Numbered from the stretch's first letter, positions 1 through 5,170 are shown. The stretch: DNA of 9,746 bases from Candidatus Bathyarchaeota archaeon (GCA_018396565.1 JAGTQO010000043.1:2161-11906); one strand, 5' to 3'. Made by a program: numbers and translations. Notes: a model not told the origin generated them from the letters alone.

Positions 1-390
1 ACGTCCATTCAAATCTTGAATATTCATGTAGAATCCTTTCAGGGACTTGTCGTCGATGCCGTGCCTGTGGCGCCAGTGACTATGCCAGTCTTCAATATTT
101 CCTTCAAAGAATCTGGCTAAGCGGCCTAAAAGGCCTGGCCTATGGGCATACATCTCATGAATGTAGCTCTCCCTATGCTTCTGAACCTCAGCTCTCCCTT
201 TATCGGTCAGCCTGTATTTACCATCTGAATATGCGATCAATTCTTCCTTCAAAGCAAACTTCAAAAGGTCCTTAACAAAATCTTTAGAACATCCCAATTT
301 GGATACTAACTCATCTATTTTAACATGTTCGCCCTTAAATTCTGAGGTTCCTATTAACTCCAGTAGCTCCGACATAATTCGGTTCAGCAT
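1..390 (-). CDS. Partial winged-helix, His-rich protein; probable N-terminal half of an archaeal wHTH-FeoA iron protein
   Basis: An open frame of 130 codons starts at the ATG at 390-388 and runs off the left edge, so the C-terminus is missing. Residues about 1-70 look like a winged helix: a helix (MSELLELIG), a helix-turn-helix around KIDELVSKLGCSKDFVKDLL, and a wing containing YRLTDKGRAEV. Residues about 75-115 are rich in His, Trp and Arg (HRESYIHEMYAHRPG, then DWHSHWRHRHGID), which suggests metal contact. From memory this resembles archaeal proteins encoded beside DtxR in which such an N-terminal half precedes a FeoA (SH3-like) domain; the FeoA part would lie outside the window, so that label is inferred. 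It begins 8 nt after the stop of the DtxR-like gene and is almost certainly co-transcribed with it. A second Met at residue 6 is an alternative start. It could instead be an MarR/ArsR-like metal sensor. Confidence 0.6.
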   Translation of the reverse strand, partial: MLNRIMSELLELIGTSEFKGEHVKIDELVSKLGCSKDFVKDLLKFALKEELIAYSDGKYRLTDKGRAEVQKHRESYIHEMYAHRPGLLGRLARFFEGNIEDWHSHWRHRHGIDDKSLKGFYMNIQDLNGR

Positions 391-398
391 CTTCTGGC

Positions 399-1067
399 TC
401 AAATCTTATTCACCCAAATCTTTCTGCCTATCTCAATTTCAAGAGGATGCTCTACACCTTCTAATAGAATGAAGTCTGAGTTGCCTGAACGGGCTATATG
501 CTTGATTCTCACAATGGCACCTATCACCAGTCCCTGCCCACTCAGAAACTTTAGGAGGCTACTGCTCTCCTCAACTATCTTGACTATTCTACCCTCATCG
601 GCCGGTCTTAAACTCGCCAGAGGCCTAGATTTATCTTTCACCATACTTCCTTTCCTCGTTGGGATTGGGTTTCCGTGAGGGCAAGTCTTTGGGTATCCTA
701 GACTCTTACCTATCAACATTACAAGTTCTTCAGTGAAGCCATGTTCGAGTTTGCATGCAACCTCATGTACTCTACTCCATTCCATCCTCAGGATATCTGT
801 CAAGAGCCGCTCAACCAGTCTATGTCTCCTTATCACATCGATCGCTATTTTCTCTCCTTCTTTTGTGAGTCTGACACCTTTGTATGGTAAATGCTTCACG
901 AACCTCCTCCTCTCTAAACTTTCAATGGTGTTCGTTATAGTTCCAAGGGTTACATTCATCATCTCTGCAAGCTTCTTTGTTCTTGCAACTCCATCTCTTT
1001 CTTGCAGTCGATATATGTTCTCTAGATATTCCTCGATTGATGATGAGGGCGCTACGGATTTTACCAT
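399..1067 (-). CDS. DtxR/MntR-family metal-dependent transcriptional regulator
   Basis: The 222-residue protein matches the DtxR family throughout its length. A winged helix spans residues about 8-75 (YLENIYRL, then the HTH around KKLAEMMNVTLGTITNTIE). The metal-binding and dimerisation domain spans about 76-140 with the diagnostic HEVACKLEH and the segment GYPKTCPHGNPIP. A C-terminal SH3/FeoA-like domain spans about 150-222. Metal ligands align well: ancillary-site H82, E86 and H101 and primary-site C105, E108 and H109. Cys at the DtxR Cys102 position is typical of Fe(II) sensors, but E13 and E16 sit where MntR uses acidic ligands, so metal choice is not settled. I start at ATG 1067 and not further upstream, because a TATA-like box at 1091-1098 puts transcription start next to this codon and the upstream extension (41 residues, Phe/Asn/Leu-rich) does not look like protein. 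It likely represses its own two-gene operon. Confidence 0.93.
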   Translation of the reverse strand: MVKSVAPSSSIEEYLENIYRLQERDGVARTKKLAEMMNVTLGTITNTIESLERRRFVKHLPYKGVRLTKEGEKIAIDVIRRHRLVERLLTDILRMEWSRVHEVACKLEHGFTEELVMLIGKSLGYPKTCPHGNPIPTRKGSMVKDKSRPLASLRPADEGRIVKIVEESSSLLKFLSGQGLVIGAIVRIKHIARSGNSDFILLEGVEHPLEIEIGRKIWVNKI

Positions 1068-1075
1068 AGATAAAC

Positions 1076-1089
1076 TACGAGGCCTCGTA
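1076..1089. promoter_or_regulatory. Perfect 14-bp palindrome, probable DtxR-type operator
   Basis: TACGAGGCCTCGTA is a perfect 14-bp palindrome lying 8 bp before the regulator's ATG on the minus strand. It sits between the TATA-like box (1091-1098, TTTATTAA read on the minus strand) and the predicted transcription start near 1068. A protein bound here would block polymerase, as expected for self-repression by a DtxR-type regulator. The sequence differs from the bacterial DtxR box, so assignment to this protein is inference. Confidence 0.6.
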
Positions 1090-1090
1090 C

Positions 1091-1098
1091 TTAATAAA
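1091..1098 (-). promoter_or_regulatory. TATA-like box for the DtxR/wHTH operon
   Basis: TTTATTAA on the minus strand is centred about 27 bp before the ATG at 1067, the usual archaeal distance from TATA centre to transcription start. That implies a leaderless mRNA, and no Shine-Dalgarno is seen before this start. Confidence 0.5.
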
Positions 1099-1158
1099 TT
1101 TATGTGGGCGGCTCTCCATCGGCTACTCAATATCCATGTTAAATTGAATTTGCTAAGG

Positions 1159-1204
1159 TTTAAGTTAAAGAAGTTAAAAATTTTAACCATAAAGACTCAG
1201 GGAG
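1159..1204 (+). promoter_or_regulatory. Promoter, palindrome and RBS of the Lrp-like gene
   Basis: TTTAAGTT at 1159-1166 is a TATA-like box whose predicted start is near 1188. Immediately after it, 1173-1187 is a near-palindrome with 7-base arms (GTTAAAA, A, TTTTAAC), located between box and start, a position suited to an autoregulatory operator. The AT-rich palindrome could itself be the TATA box, but its predicted start would then fall just past the Shine-Dalgarno GGGAG at 1200-1204, which is spaced 7 nt from the ATG at 1212. Confidence 0.45.
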
Positions 1205-1211
1205 TTACATA

Positions 1212-1787
1212 ATGTCAAAGAATATGCTAGATAACATTGATAAGATGATCATAGCGATCTTGCAGGAGGACGGTAGAACACCCCTATCCCACATAGGTGA
1301 AAAGACAGGAATATCGCATGTGGCAGTTCGAAAACGTCTAGATAAGCTCCTTGGAGAGAAACTGATAAGCATTTCAACATGTATAAATGTTGAAGCTACA
1401 AACGCAAGAATAGCTGCTGTACTCGTCGAAGTTGAAAATTCAAGACGTCTGAAAGAGCTAGTAAACATGTTCAAAGACTGCCCAAGAACCATATTTATGA
1501 CTGGGCTCAGCGCATCAAACCTCCTAGCAATAATCATGGGTGAAAACCTTTCGACACTAGAGAGTATTATAGGAATATGTTCACTCAGGGCTCAGAAAGG
1601 GATAAGGCGTTCAGAAGTCTACATAGGAAGCTCACCTGTCCATCCTCAGTTTCTGCCAGTAAGGGTCTTCCCCCATAAAGAAGCTGAAATTGCGCCATGT
1701 GGTGCAAAATGTAGCCTTTGTGATAATCTCCTAAACAAGCAATGTCTGGGCTGCCCTTCGACGAGGTTCTATGAAGGCCAAGTTTGA
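1212..1787 (+). CDS. Lrp/AsnC-like transcriptional regulator with a C-terminal cysteine cluster
   Basis: The 191-residue protein begins with an AsnC-type helix-turn-helix (residues about 5-58: LDNIDKMIIAILQEDGRTPLS, then the recognition helix SHVAVRKRLDKL). A ligand-binding-like beta-alpha domain follows (about 65-140), in the arrangement of the Lrp family. What is unusual is the tail: residues 163-181 contain five cysteines as C-x3-C-x2-C-x7-C-x2-C (CGAKCSLC then CLGC), which would bind zinc or an iron-sulfur cluster and is not part of the standard Lrp fold. GGGAG precedes the ATG by 7 nt. The gene is divergent from the DtxR operon and runs 31 nt ahead of the metallo-beta-lactamase gene on the same strand, likely as one operon. 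The family is clear; the effector is unknown, though a metal- or redox-responsive role fits the tail. Confidence 0.85.
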   Translation: MSKNMLDNIDKMIIAILQEDGRTPLSHIGEKTGISHVAVRKRLDKLLGEKLISISTCINVEATNARIAAVLVEVENSRRLKELVNMFKDCPRTIFMTGLSASNLLAIIMGENLSTLESIIGICSLRAQKGIRRSEVYIGSSPVHPQFLPVRVFPHKEAEIAPCGAKCSLCDNLLNKQCLGCPSTRFYEGQV

Positions 1788-1818
1788 GAACCATTGATCT
1801 AAAACGTGGTGGGAAACC

Positions 1819-2679
1819 ATGGGCGGTGTGAGCCACCTCAGATTAACGGTTCTGGTTGAAGACTCTAAAAGCAACGAGAGATTCAACCTCACCGCTAAAC
1901 ATGGATTATCATTATTAGCTGAGGTTATGAGAGGTAGCTTAAAACTTAGGATTCTGATAGATACAGGTCCACCCGTCGACTCGGCCCTAAAGAATGCATA
2001 TGCAATAGGCATCGACTTAAAGAATATAGATGCCATCTTCATAACTCACGGACATTACGATCATACAGGTGGATTACTAGAGTTCCTGAAAGCTAACGAT
2101 CATCCAACACCGGTAGTCGCCCATCCACAAATCTTTCGTCCTATACTGATGTTGAAGCCGAAGCTGAGATATGTCGGTACAACTTTTGACGAGTCAACTC
2201 TGAGGGCTAATGGTGGGATGCCAATTCTCTCTCGTGGCCCTGTAGATATTATGGACGGTGTTTCAACCAGTGGTGAGATTGTTAGGGAGACACCTTTCGA
2301 AGAGGTGAGTGGATACTGGACATTGGATTATGATAAATTAGTTGAGGATTTGATGCTCGATGACCAGGCTTTATACGTCAAAGTGGAAGGAAAAGGTTTA
2401 GTCATAATATCTGGATGCGCCCACTCTGGAATCGTGAACACTATCATACAAGCCAAGAAAACATCTGGTGTTGATCATATATATGCGATTGTTGGAGGTT
2501 TACATCTTACAACATCGAATGATGAAAGGATCAGGAAGTCTGTGGATGAGATAGAGCGGATGGATCCTAAAATCATTCATCCCTGCCATTGCACAGGCCT
2601 CAAGGCCATAAGCTTTCTACTGGAGAGATTCGAAAATCGATGTAAACCAATATGCACTGGAGATATTGTTGAGCTTTAG
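1819..2679 (+). CDS. Metallo-beta-lactamase fold protein of the COG1237 type
   Basis: The 286-residue protein has the metallo-beta-lactamase fold signature: an early DTG (residues 48-50), the metal motif THGHYDHTGG with H77, H79, D81 and H82, then GCAHSG with H202 and GGLHL with H229, and a late HPCHCTG with H257. This order and the GCAHSGIVN segment are typical of the archaeal and bacterial COG1237 group, sometimes annotated as 7,8-dihydropterin-6-yl-methyl-4-(beta-D-ribofuranosyl)aminobenzene 5'-phosphate synthase. The substrate here cannot be told from sequence. The start at ATG 1819 follows GGTGGG (1808-1813) at a good distance and lies 31 nt after the Lrp-like gene, so the two probably form an operon. 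COG1237 proteins are often encoded near NifX-type iron proteins, which also occur in this window. The extra C256 and C258 flanking H257 are noteworthy. The protein is cytosolic; no signal peptide is seen. Confidence 0.85.
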   Translation: MGGVSHLRLTVLVEDSKSNERFNLTAKHGLSLLAEVMRGSLKLRILIDTGPPVDSALKNAYAIGIDLKNIDAIFITHGHYDHTGGLLEFLKANDHPTPVVAHPQIFRPILMLKPKLRYVGTTFDESTLRANGGMPILSRGPVDIMDGVSTSGEIVRETPFEEVSGYWTLDYDKLVEDLMLDDQALYVKVEGKGLVIISGCAHSGIVNTIIQAKKTSGVDHIYAIVGGLHLTTSNDERIRKSVDEIERMDPKIIHPCHCTGLKAISFLLERFENRCKPICTGDIVEL

Positions 2680-2705
2680 AACCGGATGTGAAGATCCTAA
2701 TATGC

Positions 2706-2900
2706 TCAAAAGGTTCTTTCATACTGAAATTCATGTTTACATGCTGGGCACTTTATCATTCCGCAGTCTCCTAGGGATGCTGATGGACAACCTGAACATG
2801 CGAAGACCCTGGCATAGCTTATGTCAAATTCGAAGCCACATTTTGGGCATACGTATAGTCTCCTCGATCTAGATTCAACCTTCATAGCTGACTGCCACAT
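2706..2900 (-). CDS. Small seven-cysteine zinc-ribbon protein
   Basis: A 64-residue protein dominated by metal-binding pairs: CPKC at 18-21, CSGC at 35-38, C46, and CPAC at 51-54. The segments CGFEFDISYARVFAC and GMIKCPACKHEF resemble, from memory, small zinc-ribbon proteins encoded in archaeal ferrous-iron transport neighbourhoods; that association is recollection and not proven here. A TATA-like TTTTTTAA (2921-2928, minus) predicts a start near 2898, supporting a leaderless mRNA from the ATG at 2900; Met6 at 2885 is an alternative and no clear Shine-Dalgarno precedes either. The gene converges on the metallo-beta-lactamase gene with a 26-nt gap and is divergent from the OsmC-like gene. It may bind zinc or iron and act as a regulator or assembly adaptor. 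Confidence 0.7.
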   Translation of the reverse strand: MWQSAMKVESRSRRLYVCPKCGFEFDISYARVFACSGCPSASLGDCGMIKCPACKHEFQYERTF

Positions 2901-2919
2901 TATACAAACTATTATAGGT

Positions 2920-2935
2920 GTTAAAAAATGTTAAC
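2920..2935. repeat. GTTAA-N6-TTAAC inverted repeat between divergent genes
   Basis: GTTAA (2920-2924) and TTAAC (2931-2935) are inverted around an AT-rich centre within the 84-bp space between the zinc-ribbon gene and the OsmC-like gene. It overlaps the TATA-like box of the zinc-ribbon gene. It resembles the GTTAAAA-A-TTTTAAC element at 1173-1187, differing by one base of spacing. It may be a shared operator or simply two AT-rich promoters. Confidence 0.35.
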
Positions 2936-2984
2936 GCATACAGTTCAGGTTATTTTTGGAAGGTTGTAAGATAGGTGTTTGAAT

Positions 2985-3431
2985 ATGGTTGGTGATGGGA
3001 GTCTTGACTTCAGGGTCAAACTGCGTTGGGACGGTGAGACCGGTGGGACGGTGTATATAGCTGGTAAGCCTAGGTTGAGGTTGGACATGCCCGTCGATTT
3101 CGGAGGTGGAGGTAAATATCCATGTCCTGACGAGATCTTCCTATCGAGTATAGCCGGATGTTTACTTACAACTTTTCTATACTTCAGGGCTAAACTCCAC
3201 GTTCAAGTCGAAAAGTTCGAGGTCTCAGTCGAAGGAACCTTAGGTGTGAGAGCAGATGGCTATGAAGTGGAGAGGGTGGATGCTCGCCTCCTTATCGAGT
3301 CTGGAGATGTTGACGAGGCAAATTTGAGGAGGTGTATCGAGTTAACCAAGAAGTATTGCCATATCACAAGGACTCTTGAAAAGGCTTTTCCGGTAAGAAT
3401 TTTTGAAGAGATACGAACAATAGATTCATAG
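2985..3431 (+). CDS. OsmC-like peroxiredoxin/redox protein
   Basis: The 148-residue product has the OsmC/Ohr pattern: an N-terminal beta-hairpin, a helix with CPDEIFLSSIAGC containing the resolving Glu (E50) and first cysteine (C59), and a second cysteine in KKYCHITRTLEKAF (C125). Members of this family reduce organic hydroperoxides, or handle reactive sulfur species, through the two cysteines; both are present here, so the protein is probably active. I chose ATG 2985 because GGTG at 2974-2977 lies 7 nt before it; a TTG at 2979 in frame has no room for that site. The gene is divergent from the zinc-ribbon gene and converges on the NifX-like gene. Length is normal for the family. The substrate (peroxide or persulfide) is not determined. 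Confidence 0.85.
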   Translation: MVGDGSLDFRVKLRWDGETGGTVYIAGKPRLRLDMPVDFGGGGKYPCPDEIFLSSIAGCLLTTFLYFRAKLHVQVEKFEVSVEGTLGVRADGYEVERVDARLLIESGDVDEANLRRCIELTKKYCHITRTLEKAFPVRIFEEIRTIDS

Positions 3432-3506
3432 TGTATGTTTGTGGATTTCTGGGCCACCTACTACAATTCTTAGATTATCTTCATGTATGCTAAAAAGTTG
3501 GATCTT

Positions 3507-3899
3507 TCATGGATGGTGGCATTGGCTTGCTCCATGCTTTGCTTCCTTGCATGGCTCATTCAATTTGAATAGCCTTCCAGCAAAGTAGGCTTGGATAGCT
3601 TCCCCTATCTTCAGGCAATCTCCTGTATAAACCGATAAGCCCATGCTTTGGAAGATTTGCAGGGCTCTCGGCCCCATTCCCTTAGCTATGATGATGTCAG
3701 GCTTCAGGTCTGATATAATTCTCTCTGCAGAGCCGTGACCTCCAAAATGTTCTCCGACATTTTTTAAAGTTGAGATGTTCCTTAAGGAATGGTTCTCAGA
3801 AATTTCTACGAGTGCAAATTCAGGTGCCCTACCGAAATGGTTTGATATGAGTGAGTCTTCCCCTTCAAATCTTTCGATGGGTATTATTATCTTCAGCAT
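3507..3899 (-). CDS. NifX/NifB-type dinitrogenase iron-molybdenum cofactor family protein (COG1433)
   Basis: The 130-residue product starts LKIIIPIERFEG, has the family's NHFGRAPEF at 20-28, and the GMGPRAL turn at 75-81, all diagnostic of the NifX/NifB C-terminal fold that binds iron-sulfur or iron-molybdenum clusters. No nif genes are visible here, so a role in nitrogenase is unlikely; in anaerobes such stand-alone proteins carry Fe-S or mixed-metal clusters. The C-terminal tail after residue 115 (EPCKEAKHGASQCHHP) contains two Cys and three His and looks like an added metal site. I use ATG 3899 because it gives the usual family N-terminus; a TTG at 3911 would add four residues. The gene follows the DUF5320-like gene by 18 nt and shares its promoter. 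Confidence 0.85.
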   Translation of the reverse strand: MLKIIIPIERFEGEDSLISNHFGRAPEFALVEISENHSLRNISTLKNVGEHFGGHGSAERIISDLKPDIIIAKGMGPRALQIFQSMGLSVYTGDCLKIGEAIQAYFAGRLFKLNEPCKEAKHGASQCHHP

Positions 3900-3917
3900 G
3901 TCTTGACGCAACCGTCC

Positions 3918-4196
3918 TTACGCCTTTTTCCCTTTCAGTTCACTCAGTCTCTTTTCAATTCGGCTGAGCTCATATCGAAGGTTCTGGGCCTCCTCTTCTA
4001 GGAGTTTAGATTCCTCTTCAGGTTTCAGCGTTGGTGTTGCTAATGGAATCTGGGATGCATGCAAGATTCTTCCGTCGGCTGCCTCATAGTATGCGTGTGG
4101 GCCGAAACCGCATCTGCAAGGCCCCAAATAATAGTATCCTATAGGGGTCAACCTTCTCCATTTCCACCATGTATTTGCTCTCCAACCGTTAGGCAT
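3918..4196 (-). CDS. DUF5320-like small protein with C-terminal coiled coil
   Basis: A 92-residue protein with two parts. The N-terminal 55 residues are Trp, Tyr, Arg, Gly and Pro rich (MPNGWRANTWWKWRRL, GYYYLG) with a CRC pair at 27-29. Residues 58-88 form a likely coiled coil (EEESKLLEEEAQNLRYELSR and on to LSELKG). This two-part design matches the small DUF5320 proteins encoded next to NifX/COG1433 and DUF134 genes in archaea and anaerobic bacteria; function is unknown, perhaps as a partner or scaffold of the cluster protein. Translation starts at ATG 4196 behind GGTGA (4201-4205). The perfect inverted repeat at 4205-4228 abuts this ribosome site. It is the first gene of a two-gene operon with the NifX-like gene. 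Confidence 0.7.
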   Translation of the reverse strand: MPNGWRANTWWKWRRLTPIGYYYLGPCRCGFGPHAYYEAADGRILHASQIPLATPTLKPEEESKLLEEEAQNLRYELSRIEKRLSELKGKKA

Positions 4197-4204
4197 ATCA
4201 TCAC

Positions 4205-4228
4205 CTTTATGTGCTATTGCACATAAAG
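4205..4228. promoter_or_regulatory. Perfect 10+4+10 inverted repeat at the DUF5320/NifX promoter, probable DUF134 operator
   Basis: CTTTATGTGC (4205-4214) and GCACATAAAG (4219-4228) are exact inverses around TATT. A TATA-like AAACTTATTA at 4231-4240 (minus) predicts a transcription start near 4210, so the repeat covers the region from TATA to start and touches the ribosome site. Two-fold symmetry fits a dimeric regulator; the DUF134 protein encoded just upstream is the obvious candidate. It could also act in RNA as a hairpin masking the ribosome site. Confidence 0.7.
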
Positions 4229-4238
4229 ACTAATAAGT

Positions 4239-4586
4239 TTAACTCTCTAAGGAGAAGTCTCCACCCTCAATTACGAGACTCCTCCCTTCTACCAACATTG
4301 CAGCAATCTTCCTTCTTGCACTATCTAGACAGCGCCAGACAGTCCCCCTCGAAACCCCCATCCTATCAGCCGCCTCCTCCTGAGTGAGACCCTTATAGTC
4401 TATGAGCCTGAGAGCCTCAAACTCATCATATGTAATCCTTATAGGCTCCTTACCAGCCGCCTCCACATCCGGTAGTACTGGAACAAAACGATTTATACTC
4501 GGCCTCAAACCTATGAGCCGCGGCTTCATCGGCCGGCCAGGACCTGAAATAAGTCCCCTACGCCAACACCACCTGTATTTCGGCAT
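4239..4586 (-). CDS. DUF134 family (COG1342) HTH regulator
   Basis: The 115-residue protein shows the DUF134 layout: a GRPMKPRLIG basic segment (17-26), the family's ITYDEFEALRLIDYKGLTQE at 51-70, and a sigma-70 region-4-like helix-turn-helix (about 66-93: EEAADRMGVSRGTVWRCLDS). A conserved ending, LVEGRSLVIEGGD, follows. I start at ATG 4586 because a TATA-like TTTAATAT at 4638-4645 predicts a start near 4615, leaving a 29-nt leader with AGGA; a TTG at 4619, giving 11 more residues, lies upstream of that start. DUF134 proteins are encoded beside NifX-type genes in many anaerobes and are predicted DNA-binding proteins. The next two genes and the perfect inverted repeat between suggest local control. 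W6, C7 and W8 near the N-terminus are a small oddity. Confidence 0.88.
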   Translation of the reverse strand: MPKYRWCWRRGLISGPGRPMKPRLIGLRPSINRFVPVLPDVEAAGKEPIRITYDEFEALRLIDYKGLTQEEAADRMGVSRGTVWRCLDSARRKIAAMLVEGRSLVIEGGDFSLES

Positions 4587-4711
4587 TTCATCACATCCTG
4601 AAGGGCAGGGACGGCCCAAATATCTGTCGGCAACACAATATTAAACATGCCCTAAAGAAGGAGCAGAAATGAAATCGAGTATCCAAATATTGTTTAAGCA
4701 TGGTTTAGTAT

Positions 4712-4941
4712 GGTCCCGCGGGCCGGAGTTTCATAGGCTGCATGTGCCTATTTTGAATTCGCCGGGTCCATATGGGCCCTCCAGCGACACTCCGGTATCT
4801 ACTTTTAGCCTGATAGGCTGGATGGATGCACCGTGGGTGCAACTCTACAGCGTCTCCTCACGTCTTACACGTGATCGGAAGCTCTACCAGGCTGAGCTTA
4901 CGGGATGTTCACATACATCTTACCGCGGGATCCGCGGGACC
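4712..4941 (-). ncRNA. Structured RNA of about 230 nt, unrecognised class
   Basis: Read on the minus strand, the ends pair as a perfect 10-bp helix (4932-4941 with 4712-4721). In 5' to 3' order the interior has perfect hairpins: 4915-4919/4904-4908; 4894-4899/4879-4884; 4869-4874/4858-4863; 4836-4841/4827-4832; 4815-4819/4807-4811. Then a 7-bp helix (4789-4795/4723-4729) encloses two more hairpins, 4781-4786/4760-4765 (one G-U) and 4746-4751/4733-4738. That is nine helices with only canonical or wobble pairs in the stated arms. The region is GC-rich compared with its AT-rich flanks, as expected for a folded RNA. A TATA-like TTTATTTA (4965-4972) predicts a start at about 4942, exactly at the closing helix. 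I see no match to tRNA, 5S, SRP helix 8 or RNase P CR-I/CR-V. A 100-codon open frame on the plus strand across it looks like chance. Strand is inferred from the TATA box. Confidence 0.65.
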
Positions 4942-4964
4942 CAAATCTCACTCGAACAATGTCA

Positions 4965-4972
4965 TAAATAAA
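4965..4972 (-). promoter_or_regulatory. TATA-like box for the structured RNA
   Basis: TTTATTTA on the minus strand, preceded by the purine-rich CAACAAA that fits a BRE, is centred about 27 bp before the closing helix of the RNA. A second strong box, TTTATATA at 5012-5019, lies further upstream and would start a transcript near 4989; either or both could be used. Confidence 0.5.
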
Positions 4973-4977
4973 TTTGT

Positions 4978-5000
4978 TGCATCCGGGGCGGGTTGATGCA
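4978..5000. repeat. Hairpin-forming inverted repeat upstream of the structured RNA
   Basis: TGCATC (4978-4983) and GATGCA (4995-5000) are exact inverses around an 11-base GC-rich loop; GGGGC (4985-4989) with GCCCC (5001-5005) offers a competing pairing. If transcription starts from the TATA box at 5012-5019 this would be the 5' end of the RNA. Confidence 0.4.
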
Positions 5001-5010
5001 GCCCCCCTCT

Positions 5011-5158
5011 CTATATAAATCCTCTGAGGAGGCTGATTCTGACGTAGCCTACACTAGTTTCGGATTGCTCTACGATTCTCTCACTCAGGCTTGTATATTA
5101 TCCGCTCGTAAATGTGTAGTCTGCCATTGATCTCAACAATCTTAAGATACGCTGCCAT
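5011..5158 (-). pseudogene. Very small gene, apparently frameshifted
   Basis: An ATG at 5158 follows GAGAGGGG by 6 nt, one of the best ribosome sites in the window, and encodes MAAYLKIVEINGRLHIYERI and a few more residues before a TGA at 5083-5081 (25 aa). The reading then continues convincingly in the +1 frame as SLSERIVEQSETSVGYVRIS up to a TAG at 5013-5011. Joined, the two would give a protein of about 49 residues. The overlap in which a shift must occur is about 5081-5095. Possible causes are a one-base sequencing error, a decaying gene, or programmed frameshifting. It starts 12 nt after the zinc-ribbon gene and belongs to the same operon. I do not recognise the family. The second half is less sure than the first. 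Confidence 0.45.
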
Positions 5159-5170
5159 AAATAACCCCTC

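Noticed and set aside
123..135. GGCCT-AAA-AGGCC inverted repeat
   Set aside because: It lies inside the coding frame of the wHTH protein, is short, and fits codon sequence for Gly-Leu-Leu-Gly-Arg.
1068..1190. Upstream 41-residue extension of the DtxR-like protein
   Set aside because: It would run through the TATA box and palindrome, and DtxR proteins start just before the helix seen at MVKSVAPSS.
4881..4897. tRNA, because the minus strand reads GCTCAGCCTGGTAGAGC, like a D-arm
   Set aside because: No T-arm (GG-N3-TTCRA) or anticodon stem is found at any sensible distance, the spacing before the D-arm has an extra base, and the segment is fully explained as one hairpin of the larger RNA. A split or intron-rich tRNA could not be completed.
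4712..4941. SRP RNA, RNase P RNA or 5S rRNA
   Set aside because: SRP helix 8 (CCGGAAGG/AGCA), RNase P CR-I (GGAAAGTCC-like) and CR-V motifs, and 5S conserved loops were sought by eye and not found.
4669..4971. 100-codon open frame on the plus strand
   Set aside because: It coincides with the structured RNA, has no ribosome site, and the composition (many Ser, Pro, Gly, Arg without pattern) looks like chance in GC-rich RNA.
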